This document shows positions 17,269-24,176 of a stretch of 64,000 nucleotides of DNA, in pieces. Source of the stretch: an uncultured Phascolarctobacterium sp. GTDB lineage: Bacteria > Bacillota > Negativicutes > Acidaminococcales > Acidaminococcaceae. Below the pieces are notes generated by a model that was given only the letters and a program-made list of their open reading frames with translations, had not been told where the DNA came from and did not search any database. Where the stretch lies: positions 1 through 64,000 of the forward strand of contig NZ_CAADXO010000017.1 of the NCBI RefSeq assembly GCF_900753045.1, written 5' to 3'. How positions within the stretch are numbered: position 1 is the first letter of the stretch; each line of letters starts with the position of its first letter. The position numbers and the translations under genes were made by a program.

Positions 17269-17628
17269 TTACTCCTTTTTGCTGCAGCCACGGATACCTG
17301 CTCCGTAAAGAATGCCGCAGGCTTCAAATAAGGTATAATCGGTAGCCAGAACCGGCAGATTGTTTTCTGCCGCCGCTGCCAAAATATCAGCATCAGGCAC
17401 CTTTCCACGCACAAATACCAGCGCGCTCAGCTCCGTCATATCGGCGGTGCGCACTACCTGCATATTGGTCAGTCCTGTGCACAGCAAGGTGTTGCGTTTG
17501 GTAAAGGCCAGAACATCGCTCATCATGTCACTGCCGCAGCAGGACTCAATTTGGCGGTGCATCAGCTCACTGCCGGTCAGAACCCTGGCCTGCAGCAGCT
17601 TTTGTACATTAAACAAATCCATACACAT
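17269..17628 (-). CDS. DRTGG-domain protein at the head of the hydrogenase regulatory operon
   Basis: The ATG at 17628 (MCMDLFNV) is chosen because a GGAGG lies 8 nt upstream; an ATG at 17643 overlaps that site. The product is 119 residues with a DRTGG-like alpha/beta fold ending GIRGCSKKE; it carries the segment CGSDMMSDVLAF and a VRGKVPDADIL motif. It is only distantly similar to the DRTGG protein at 15068. Co-occurrence with HATPase, [FeFe]-like and PHP genes suggests a ligand-binding signalling component. Confidence 0.72.
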   Translation of the reverse strand: MCMDLFNVQKLLQARVLTGSELMHRQIESCCGSDMMSDVLAFTKRNTLLCTGLTNMQVVRTADMTELSALVFVRGKVPDADILAAAAENNLPVLATDYTLFEACGILYGAGIRGCSKKE

Positions 17629-17700
17629 AGCCCCTTCCTCCATTTATTACAGCTTTTATCTAAGCAAAATATCTGTTTTTTGCCAGACTTGATTACATTT

Positions 17701-17729
17701 ATTGTACACTTTAATAAGCAAGATGTAAA
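17701..17729 (-). promoter_or_regulatory. Sigma70-type promoter of the regulatory/hydrogenase gene cluster
   Basis: Minus-strand -35 TTTACA (17724-17729) and -10 TACAAT (17701-17706) with exactly 17 nt between them, about 70 nt before the first DRTGG gene start. Confidence 0.6.
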
Positions 17730-17752
17730 TAAATAGTATAGCATAACTATGT

Positions 17753-17785
17753 AAAAAAGAAGACCGGCCCACAGGACCGGCCTTC
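17753..17785 (-). terminator. Rho-independent terminator after metY
   Basis: A 12-bp stem with two G-U wobbles and a 3-nt loop (17759-17785, GAAGGCCGG...CCGGTCTTC on the minus strand) followed directly by six T residues (17753-17758), about 27 nt after the metY stop. Confidence 0.88.
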
Positions 17786-17811
17786 AAACTTTATTATAAT
17801 AATGACACGCT

Positions 17812-19101
17812 TTACTCTGTAATACCTGCCAAAGCCTGCTGTAAATCTGCCAGCAAATCTTCCTTATCCTCCAAACCGCAGGACAGGCGCACCAGGCCTG
17901 CAGGAATACCTGCCACCGCCAACTGCTCATCCGTCATCTGACGATGCGTTGTAGTTGCCGGATTCAGGCAGCAGGTGCGTGCGTCGGCAACATGCGTTTC
18001 AATAGCCGCAAGCTGCAAGCGTTTCATGAATTCTTCCGCCGCCTTGCGTCCTCCCTTCAAGTTGAAGGAAACTACGCCGCAGCCGCCGTTGCCAAGATAT
18101 TTTTGCGCCAAAGCATAGTATTTATTGGACTTAAGTCCCGGATAGTTAACATATTCCACCTGCGGCTGCTGCTCCAAAAATTCTGCCACAGCCTGAGCAT
18201 TTTCTACGTGGCGCGGCATACGCACATGCAGCGATTCCAAGCCAAGATTCAGGATGAAGGCGCTTTGCGGTGACTGCATTGCGCCGAAATCACGCATCAG
18301 CTGTGCCGTTGCCTTCGTAATAAACGCACCCTCCTGGCCAAACTTTTCGGCGTAAGTGATACCATGATAGGATTCATCAGGTGCGCACAGGCCGGGGAAC
18401 TTGTCGGCATGCGCCAGCCAGTCGAACCTGCCGCCGTCGATAATCGCACCGCCCAGGCAGGCAGCATGACCATCCATATACTTCGTTGTAGAATGCGTTA
18501 CGATATCAGCGCCCCATTCCAGCGGACGGCAGTTAATCGGCGTCGGGAAGGTGTTATCCACGATCAAGGGCACACCATGACGATGCGCAGCGTTGGCAAA
18601 TTTTTCAATATCCAGCACCGTCAGCGCGGGGTTGGCAATAATTTCGCCAAACACTGCCTTGGTGTTGTCCTGAAAAGCAGCGTCCAGCTCCTCGTCCGTA
18701 GCATCGGGAGAAACAAAGGTCGCTGTTACGCCCATCTTCGCCAGCGTTACGTCAATCAGATTATAGGAACCGCCGTAAATAGAAGAAGAAGCAACGATGT
18801 GGCTGCCTGCCTCGCAGATGTTGAACAGGGCAAAGAAGTTTGCTGCCTGACCGGAGGAAGTGAGCATTGCTGCAGCGCCGCCCTCCAGCTCCGCAATTTT
18901 TGCCGCTACGTAGTCGCAGGTCGGGTTTTGCAGACGGGAGTAAAAATAGCCTGTAGCCGCTAGGTCGAAGAGCTTGCCCATCGCCTCGCTCGTGTCGTAC
19001 TTAAAGGTTGTGGATTGGATAATGGGAATCTGGCGCGGTTCACCATTGCCCGGTTTGTAACCGCCTACTAAGCATTTTGTATTAATCTTGAAATTACTCA
19101 T
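17812..19101 (-). CDS. metY: O-acetylhomoserine sulfhydrylase (PLP-dependent)
   Basis: A 429-residue Cys/Met-metabolism PLP enzyme that makes homocysteine from O-acylhomoserine and sulfide. Signatures are YSRLQNPT near residue 54, TSSGQAA, ASSSIYGGSYNL, VDNTFPTPI and the PLP lysine in HSTTKYMDGH (about residue 208), with RLSCGLED near the C-terminus. The 429-residue length is typical of MetY rather than the shorter (about 380) cystathionine enzymes. It follows metA by 33 nt and is covered by the same T-box-controlled transcript. Confidence 0.93.
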   Translation of the reverse strand: MSNFKINTKCLVGGYKPGNGEPRQIPIIQSTTFKYDTSEAMGKLFDLAATGYFYSRLQNPTCDYVAAKIAELEGGAAAMLTSSGQAANFFALFNICEAGSHIVASSSIYGGSYNLIDVTLAKMGVTATFVSPDATDEELDAAFQDNTKAVFGEIIANPALTVLDIEKFANAAHRHGVPLIVDNTFPTPINCRPLEWGADIVTHSTTKYMDGHAACLGGAIIDGGRFDWLAHADKFPGLCAPDESYHGITYAEKFGQEGAFITKATAQLMRDFGAMQSPQSAFILNLGLESLHVRMPRHVENAQAVAEFLEQQPQVEYVNYPGLKSNKYYALAQKYLGNGGCGVVSFNLKGGRKAAEEFMKRLQLAAIETHVADARTCCLNPATTTHRQMTDEQLAVAGIPAGLVRLSCGLEDKEDLLADLQQALAGITE

Positions 19102-19134
19102 TTTCTATCGCTCCTTTAACAATTTATCATCATA

Positions 19135-20145
19135 TTATTGGTTAGCAGGAATTGCGGCACCCATGCGCTGCAGCTGCAAAAGAATTTTATTATAGTCGCC
19201 CAAAGCCTTATCCAGCTTATTGCCGCTTGCCGGTGCCAGCTCGTGCAAATCATAGGGCGTATCCTGGTAAACAATGTTCAGCCAGTTCATATAGAACAGA
19301 TGCGCGTAGCTGCGCCATTTAAATACAGGCTCCTGCGTTGTATCGCCATCGGGAAAATAGAACTCCGGCAAATCAATCGGCAAATTCTTTTTCTTATCGC
19401 GGAAATATTCATTGGCCAAGGTATAGCGATCATACTCAAAATGACCTAGAACGAAAATGCGGCGCAAATCCTTGGTAGCGCAGATGTTGATGCCGTTTTC
19501 TACCGAACGGGACAGCACCTGCAGAGCCTTGCAGGCATCAATCGCATCATCATCAACTGCAGTATGACGTGACTGCGGAATAAAGTATCTGTCGTCAAAG
19601 CCACGCAGCAGCGGATGATTTTTCACTGTCAGGCCATAAGGGAAGATGCCAAACATTTTCGCCGGCAGCACCGTTTTATTTACACCGTAATAGTGGTACA
19701 AAGCAGCCTGCGCGCCCCAACAAAGCGTCATCGTAGAATAACAGTGATATTCAGCCCAATCCAGATAGGCTTCGATTTCCCTCCAGTAATCAACAGCCTC
19801 AAAGGGAATGGTTTCTACAGGCGCCCCCGTCATTAAGAACGCATCGTAATAGCGGTCCTTGATATCATCAAACTCCAGATAAGCACGGTCAAGATACGAA
19901 TTATCGGTATGCGTAGTTTCACGGCTAACGGTACGGCAGAAATCAACCTCTATCTGCAACGGAGAATTGCCCAAAAGGCGCAGCAGCTGAATTTCCGTCG
20001 GCTTCTTCAGCGGCATCAGGTTCAGCACGCACACCTTCAGCGGACGAATACGCTGTGTTGTCGCGCGTTGCTCAGTCATGGTAAAAATTCCTTCCTCCTG
20101 CAGCTGGCAGATAGCGGATAAATGGTCATTAATTTTAATCGGCAT
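19135..20145 (-). CDS. metA: Homoserine O-acyltransferase (MetA family)
   Basis: A 336-residue enzyme that acylates homoserine, committing it to methionine. It matches MetA throughout: MPIKINDHLSA at the start, VCVLNLMPLKKPTEIQLLRL, the GAPVETIPFEAVDYW segment and the catalytic-cysteine region STMTLCWGAQAA, then GHFEYDRYTL with the Glu and His of the triad. Although named homoserine succinyltransferase, many Firmicute MetA proteins use acetyl-CoA, which suits the adjacent MetY. The ATG follows AGGAGG by 8 nt. It lies downstream of a T-box terminator. Confidence 0.94.
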   Translation of the reverse strand: MPIKINDHLSAICQLQEEGIFTMTEQRATTQRIRPLKVCVLNLMPLKKPTEIQLLRLLGNSPLQIEVDFCRTVSRETTHTDNSYLDRAYLEFDDIKDRYYDAFLMTGAPVETIPFEAVDYWREIEAYLDWAEYHCYSTMTLCWGAQAALYHYYGVNKTVLPAKMFGIFPYGLTVKNHPLLRGFDDRYFIPQSRHTAVDDDAIDACKALQVLSRSVENGINICATKDLRRIFVLGHFEYDRYTLANEYFRDKKKNLPIDLPEFYFPDGDTTQEPVFKWRSYAHLFYMNWLNIVYQDTPYDLHELAPASGNKLDKALGDYNKILLQLQRMGAAIPANQ

Positions 20146-20206
20146 TGTTTGTTCCTCCTACATTTCCTAACTCAGATTTTCGACTTGCTACAGGAGGATG
20201 AGCAAT

Positions 20207-20490
20207 AAAAAAGCTTCCGTTCCTGTAAAACTACAGGGACGAAAGCGTTGCTTCGTGATACCACCCTAATTCATCCATATGTCACCACACGGACCTCATC
20301 AAGTACGCAGGGGTTGTTTACCCTTTAATACTCCAGCACTGTAACGGGCGCACCCGGACGGCCTAAACGCATGCATCTCAGCCCATCGGCTCCAAGACCA
20401 TCTTCAATGTCACCACCTGCTCCCTCTTGCACCATCACGAAGGCTCTCTTTGCCAGGCTCGTACATTTACTCTTCTCTTCATCGCCCGTT
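20207..20490 (-). promoter_or_regulatory. T-box riboswitch leader (probably tRNA-Met) of metA-metY
   Basis: The minus-strand leader begins with GATGAAGAGAAGAGTA (stem I start with an AGTA motif) and contains the T-box core AGGGTGGTATCACG (20254-20267), followed by a terminator hairpin (20213-20246) and T-run (20205-20212). The likely specifier in the stem I loop is ATG (20399-20401) in the context GAAGATGG, i.e. methionine, which fits the downstream genes. Uncharged tRNA-Met would stabilise the antiterminator and switch the operon on. Confidence 0.92.
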
Positions 20491-20507
20491 ATTAAGTTAT
20501 GTGCATG

Positions 20508-20536
20508 ATAATACAGTAATTCTTTGTAACTGTCAA
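20508..20536 (-). promoter_or_regulatory. Strong sigma70-type promoter of the metA-metY T-box leader
   Basis: Consensus -35 TTGACA (20531-20536) and -10 TATTAT (20508-20513) on the minus strand with a 17-nt spacer, placing the transcript start near 20500, at the beginning of T-box stem I. Confidence 0.85.
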
Positions 20537-20676
20537 CAAAAAATTGCACTTTTCTCTTAGAAAAAGTGTATATTGCAGATTTTGTAAAGTAGGTTACAGA
20601 AATTTGCACAAAACATCAGTATCCACTACATTATCGACGCGACAGATGACATCGTTATTGTTTTCAGAATTTTCTC

Positions 20677-20705
20677 TTGACTTTGTTTGCCCTTTTCTAT
20701 ATACT
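20677..20705 (+). promoter_or_regulatory. Promoter in leader repeat copy 1
   Basis: TTGACT (20677-20682) and TATACT (20700-20705) with a 17-nt spacer, about 175 nt before the Rpn-family start codon. In copy 2 the -10 has changed to TTTACT, losing its critical second-position A. Confidence 0.75.
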
Positions 20706-20742
20706 TAGCTTAGCTTCACATTTACAACAAAATAAGCAGTGC

Positions 20743-20820
20743 CTATCGGCTCACGCCGGTAGTAATTTAGCAGTACCTATGGTATCCGTATTAACCGGAT
20801 GCTATGCGTACTGCTTTTTT
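20743..20820 (+). terminator. Leader hairpin plus intrinsic terminator upstream of the Rpn gene (attenuator or small RNA)
   Basis: Two stems follow each other: CTATCGGC/GCCGGTAG (20743-20762, tetraloop) and a long stem closed by AGCAGTAC/GTACTGCT (20769-20815) with a T-run. A GCAGTGCC word before the first stem resembles the terminator's 5' arm (GCAGTACC) and could compete for GTACTGC. This suggests either transcription attenuation ahead of the nuclease gene or a free-standing RNA of about 110 nt. The first stem in copy 2 keeps pairing through G-U substitutions. Confidence 0.65.
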
Positions 20821-20879
20821 TGTTTGGCAGCTTATGTTGTATTTTGCCCGAGAAAATATTATAATTAAAGGAGGAAACT

Positions 20880-21713
20880 ATGACCAAAAAACTATCCGAA
20901 AGCAGTCTCCTGCTGACACAGGAAGAGCTGCAAAAGCACATCTTAGGCATGACCTTGTTCAACGACTTGCTTGCCAGAGCTGTTTTAGAGGACAAAGAGG
21001 CCTGTGAGCACATCCTGCGTATCCTTACCGGTATCAAAACACTGGTAATCAAAAAGAACAAAACGCAGTATGTCATCAGCAAGCTCTCCTCGCACAACAT
21101 CATTATGGATGTACTCGCTGAAGATGCCAACAACAAGCTTTATGAAATTGAAATTCAGAAGGCTGATGGTGGTATTGCACACGAAAAACGGATGCTTTAT
21201 TACGCATCAACTATCATCAATGAATACTTTTTTAAAGGTGATCAAACTTATGCATCTGTACCCGAGCTGCACATTTTTTATATCAGCCAGACAGATATCT
21301 GGAAGCTTGGTAAAACCTGCTACCCTATTTTAAAGTTTTTAGGCGATACCACTACTCCCTACAACGATGGCCTGCATATGTGCTATATCAACGCAGAGGT
21401 TAACGATAGCAGTGATATTGCACAACTTATGCAATATTTTTCTACCGCAGCCGCAGATGATTTTAGCCAAGGAAAACTTTCACAATGCATTAATAATCTC
21501 AAAACCACAAAGGAGGGACTCACAACTATGGATAATTTCAGCAAGCAAATTTATGAAGCTGGCATTAATGATGGAAGAGCTGAAGGCAAAGCTGAAAGCA
21601 TCAAAAATCTTATGTCTACACTGAATGTCTCCATCGACCAAGCCATGGATATTTTAAAAACTCCGCCCGAAGAACACCAGTACTTCAAGGATCTGTTAGC
21701 TAAGGAGTTGTAG
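20880..21713 (+). CDS. Rpn-family recombination-promoting nuclease / putative transposase (PD-(D/E)XK)
   Basis: A 277-residue protein of the Rpn/PDDEXK_2 family, which are DNA nucleases that stimulate RecA-independent recombination. N-terminal residues 15-60 contain the conserved DLLARAVLEDKEACEHILR-type helix; the nuclease core is DVLAEDANNKLYEIEIQ (about 81-97, D, E-x-Q), then RMLYYASTI and the VPELHIFYIS strand. The C-terminal tail (DGRAEGKAESIKNLM) is the region also found as a remnant at 22917. It starts at an ATG with GGAGG. The intact frame and strong promoter suggest it is functional; no terminal repeats of a transposon were seen. Confidence 0.88.
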   Translation: MTKKLSESSLLLTQEELQKHILGMTLFNDLLARAVLEDKEACEHILRILTGIKTLVIKKNKTQYVISKLSSHNIIMDVLAEDANNKLYEIEIQKADGGIAHEKRMLYYASTIINEYFFKGDQTYASVPELHIFYISQTDIWKLGKTCYPILKFLGDTTTPYNDGLHMCYINAEVNDSSDIAQLMQYFSTAAADDFSQGKLSQCINNLKTTKEGLTTMDNFSKQIYEAGINDGRAEGKAESIKNLMSTLNVSIDQAMDILKTPPEEHQYFKDLLAKEL

Positions 21714-21756
21714 GCTTCAGCTACCAAAAAAGCGCCTGCCCCAAGAGGTGAAAATT

Positions 21757-21996
21757 ATGGTTAGACCAACCGCTATCAGCGTAACTGTACAAAAGGATTA
21801 TACTCTAAAAGTTATTTTCAATAATGGTGAAACTAAAATATTCGACGTAAAGCCTTATATCAAAGGTTCATGGTATAGCCAGCTCAAGAATTTTTCTTAT
21901 TTTTCTTTAGCAAAGGCAGACGGATTTACTGTCATTTGGCCTGAAGGTCAGGATATTTGTCCTGATGAGCTTTATTACAATAGCGTGCCGGTATAG
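21757..21996 (+). CDS. DUF2442 domain protein
   Basis: A 79-residue DUF2442 protein (MVRPTAISVTVQKDYTLKV start; GETKIFDVKPYIKGSWYSQL; VIWPEGQDICPDELY). The ATG at 21757 is chosen because AGAGGTG lies 7 nt upstream; an in-frame GTG at 21748 overlaps that site. DUF2442 proteins are usually encoded beside DUF4160 proteins in what looks like a toxin-antitoxin-type pair; here the partner is missing upstream and the Rpn gene takes its place. Function is unknown. Confidence 0.8.
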   Translation: MVRPTAISVTVQKDYTLKVIFNNGETKIFDVKPYIKGSWYSQLKNFSYFSLAKADGFTVIWPEGQDICPDELYYNSVPV

Positions 21997-22024
21997 TTTT
22001 AACCAACGCAGTAAAAAGACTGGC

Positions 22025-22277
22025 ATCCACTACATCGCCGATACAGCAGATAACAGTATTGTTATTCTCAGAATTTTCTCTTGACTTTGTTGGCCCTTTT
22101 CTATTTACTTAGCTTAGCTTCACATTAACAACAAAATAAGCAGTGCCTATCGGCTCATGTCGGTAGTAATTTAGCAGTACCTACGTTATCCGTATTAACC
22201 GGATGCTATGCGTACTGCTTTTTTGTTCAGTACCCTATGTTGTGTTTTGCCGGAGCAGATATTATAATTAAAGGAAA
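22025..22277 (+). repeat. Leader repeat, copy 2, with decayed promoter
   Basis: A second copy of the 20620-20874 leader. The -35 TTGACT (22081-22086) is kept but the -10 is TTTACT (22104-22109), and the terminator stem (22173-22224, AGCAGTAC/GTACTGCT) is retained with internal mismatches. It is followed not by a nuclease gene but by tandem repeats and a truncated DUF4160 gene; a C-terminal nuclease remnant lies 640 nt further on. Confidence 0.85.
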
Positions 22278-22335
22278 GAAAACAGTATGCTGTTAAAATC
22301 TTCTTTCTACGGTATACACATCTATTCGCAAGATT

Positions 22336-22458
22336 TTAGTTGTCTTTTGGAAAATCGGCCCTTTTTACCAAAGACGTTAGTTGTCTTTTGGAAAATCAGC
22401 CTTTTTTACCAAAGACGTTAGCTGTCTTTTGGAAAATTGGCCTTTTTTACCAAAGACG
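22336..22458 (+). repeat. Three tandem 41-bp repeats
   Basis: Units at 22336-22376, 22377-22417 and 22418-22458 differ at only a few positions. Each begins TTAG(T/C)TGTCTTTTGG and ends TTTACCAAAGACG, so each is itself an imperfect inverted repeat (GTCTTT...AAAGAC) able to fold into a hairpin. The array abuts the truncated DUF4160 gene. Confidence 0.9.
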
Positions 22459-22467
22459 TTAGGAGAT

Positions 22468-22590
22468 ATGCCAAAAAGACAGATTAAATTTATAGCAGCC
22501 TGGACAGAAATTCACAAAGATGAGCTAATAGCCAATTGGGAACTGGCTATTAACGAAGAACCCTTATATAAAATCGAACCATTGCGTTAA
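22468..22590 (+). pseudogene. Truncated DUF4160 gene (C-terminal 40 residues)
   Basis: The frame MPKRQIKFIAAW...NWELAINEEPLYKIEPLR matches the C-terminal half of DUF4160 proteins, which are normally about 80-90 residues (AW-EIH-DEL-ANW-LA-GE-KI-PLR pattern). The N-terminal half is gone and the 41-bp repeats lie in its place; the in-frame upstream part only reads through repeats. The ribosome binding site is too close to the ATG (AGGAGAT-ATG). It is probably a remnant, though a 40-residue peptide could still be made. A DUF2442 gene follows after 14 nt, the usual partner order. Confidence 0.72.
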
Positions 22591-22604
22591 AAGGAGTGAC
22601 CACT

Positions 22605-22862
22605 ATGATGAAAACGCCAGTATGGGTAGTTACCAACGTACAACCGCAAAAAGATTATACGCTGATTTTAACCTTTGCCAGCGGCGAAAAGAAGCTTTTT
22701 GATGCTCGCCCACTTCTTGCCAAAGCAATCTACAAGCCATTGAATAATCTCAGTTTTTTCCTGACAGCTAAGGCTAATTGTGGTTCCGTAGCCTGGAGCG
22801 ATGAAATCGATATTGCACCGGAATATTTATACGAGTGCAGCTTTCCTTTGCAGGGTATTTAA
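22605..22862 (+). CDS. DUF2442 domain protein, second copy
   Basis: An 85-residue DUF2442 protein (TNVQPQKDYTLILTFASGE, FDARPLLAKAIYKPL, VAWSDEIDIAPEYLYE), clearly related to the protein at 21757 but diverged. The ATG at 22605 has AAGGAG 8 nt upstream; the in-frame GTG at 22596 overlaps it. It is paired with the truncated DUF4160 frame, so it may be an orphan. Function is unknown. Confidence 0.78.
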   Translation: MMKTPVWVVTNVQPQKDYTLILTFASGEKKLFDARPLLAKAIYKPLNNLSFFLTAKANCGSVAWSDEIDIAPEYLYECSFPLQGI

Positions 22863-22916
22863 GCCACTACTTAAATTTGCTAATGTGAGATTAGCAAGGA
22901 GGGACTTGCAACCATT

Positions 22917-23012
22917 ATGGATAATTTCAGCAAGCAAAATTATGAAGCTAGCATTAATGACGAAAGAGCTGAAGGAAATACTAAATACATTAAAAATCTT
23001 ATGTCTATATAG
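22917..23012 (+). pseudogene. Remnant of an Rpn-family nuclease C-terminus
   Basis: A 31-residue frame, MDNFSKQNYEASINDERAEG..., is a diverged copy of the C-terminal region of the Rpn protein at 20880 (MDNFSKQIYEAGINDGRAEG), including the upstream AAGGAGGGACT sequence that is internal to the intact gene. It ends at an early TAG. It shows that a second Rpn copy once lay here and was deleted down to its tail. Confidence 0.8.
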
Positions 23013-23015
23013 TGC

Positions 23016-23044
23016 AAACGAGGTCAGCAACGCTGACCTCGTTT
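23016..23044. terminator. Bidirectional intrinsic terminator
   Basis: A 13-bp perfect stem (AAACGAGGTCAGC at 23016-23028 with its complement 23032-23044, 3-nt loop). The plus strand continues TTTCTT and the minus strand has a short T-run. It lies between the Rpn remnant and the rmlB stop and can serve both strands. Confidence 0.8.
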
Positions 23045-23047
23045 TTC

Positions 23048-24067
23048 TTATCTGTTCCCATACATCTTCTTATAATAATTCTGATACTCACCATTAATGA
23101 TATCTTTCCACCATTTTTGATTTTCCAAATACCATTTAATGGTCTTTTTAATGCCATCGGCAAACTTTGTTTCCGGCAGCCAGCCAAGCTCATTATGAAT
23201 CTTAGTCGGATCAATCGCATAGCGCATATCATGACCTTTGCGGTCAGTTACATGCGTAATCAGGGTTTCCGGCTTGCCAAGCTCATTACAAATCATCTTT
23301 ACAATATCAATATTGCGCATCTCATTATGACCGCCGATATTATATACCTCGCCTACTCTTCCCTTATGAATAATCAAATCAATAGCCTTGCAATGGTCCT
23401 CAACATACAGCCAATCGCGTACATTCAAACCTTCGCCGTACACCGGCAGCGGTTTATCTGCCAAAGCGTTCGCAATCATCAGCGGTATCAGCTTTTCTGG
23501 GAACTGATAGGGACCATAGTTGTTACTGCAGCGCGAAATCGAAACAGGCAAGCCATATGTTCTGTGATAGGCCATGACTAGCAAATCTGCACTTGCCTTA
23601 GAGCTGCTGTAGGGAGAACTAGGCCTAATTAAAGCTTGTTCGGTAAAGGGCTTTGCGTCCGCAGAAAGTGTTAAATCTCCATACACTTCATCTGTAGATA
23701 TCTGATGATAACGCCTGATGCCGTATTTACGGCAGGCATCTAGCAAGGTTGCTGTACCCATAATATTCGTCTGTAAAAATATACCGGGATTTTCAATGCT
23801 GCGGTCTACATGTGATTCTGCTGCAAAGTTCACCACTATATCGGGACGCTCTTCCTCAAAAAGCTTGTCTACTGCTTCTCTGTCGCAGATATCTGCCTGC
23901 ACAAAGCGAAAGTTCGAATTCTTCATAGCAAACTCTAACGTAGAAAGATTGCCTGCATAGGTCAGCTTATCAAGACAGATAATGCGGTAGTCAGAATGCT
24001 TTGCCAACATATAAAATATAAAGTTACTTCCAATAAATCCGGCACCGCCGGTTACGATAATGTTCAT
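23048..24067 (-). CDS. rmlB: dTDP-glucose 4,6-dehydratase
   Basis: A 339-residue extended short-chain dehydrogenase that converts dTDP-glucose to dTDP-4-keto-6-deoxyglucose for O-antigen sugars. Motifs: NAD-binding TGGAGFIGSNF at residues 5-15, catalytic STDEVYGDL, YSSSKASADLL (YxxxK) and RDWLYVEDHCKAI. The ATG at 24067 is preferred over an in-frame TTG at 24076, both with weak sites. It stands alone: rmlA, rmlC and rmlD are not in this window. It is followed by a strong terminator and preceded by AT-rich sequence, consistent with a shuffled polysaccharide locus. Confidence 0.93.
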   Translation of the reverse strand: MNIIVTGGAGFIGSNFIFYMLAKHSDYRIICLDKLTYAGNLSTLEFAMKNSNFRFVQADICDREAVDKLFEEERPDIVVNFAAESHVDRSIENPGIFLQTNIMGTATLLDACRKYGIRRYHQISTDEVYGDLTLSADAKPFTEQALIRPSSPYSSSKASADLLVMAYHRTYGLPVSISRCSNNYGPYQFPEKLIPLMIANALADKPLPVYGEGLNVRDWLYVEDHCKAIDLIIHKGRVGEVYNIGGHNEMRNIDIVKMICNELGKPETLITHVTDRKGHDMRYAIDPTKIHNELGWLPETKFADGIKKTIKWYLENQKWWKDIINGEYQNYYKKMYGNR

Positions 24068-24176
24068 TAATTCCAACTCACAACCTGCTGATTACGAATC
24101 ATATGCTTAAAATATTCAATATCCATTAAACTCAGCACGCGAAATTTTCTTCAGCAACAATTTTCAATTACTCAAA

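Larger units (their letters stand above)
20620..20874 (+). repeat. Leader repeat, copy 1 (about 255 bp; second copy at 22025-22277)
   Basis: This segment and 22025-22277 are near-identical over about 250 bp, from a TCCACTACAT word to an ATTATAATTAAAGG word. Copy 1 keeps a consensus promoter and a terminator hairpin and leads into the intact Rpn nuclease gene. The duplication indicates that a leader-plus-gene unit was copied in tandem. Confidence 0.85.

Noticed and set aside
20325..20609. 94-codon minus-strand open frame upstream of metA
   Set aside because: It lies inside the T-box leader and its promoter; it is a chance frame in a structured RNA.
20880..21713. Complete insertion sequence around the Rpn gene
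   Set aside because: The flanking leader copies are direct, not inverted, and no terminal inverted repeats or target duplication were found; the family name includes putative transposase but no mobile unit can be drawn.
22336..22458. CRISPR array
   Set aside because: The 41-bp units are contiguous with no unique spacers and no cas genes are present.
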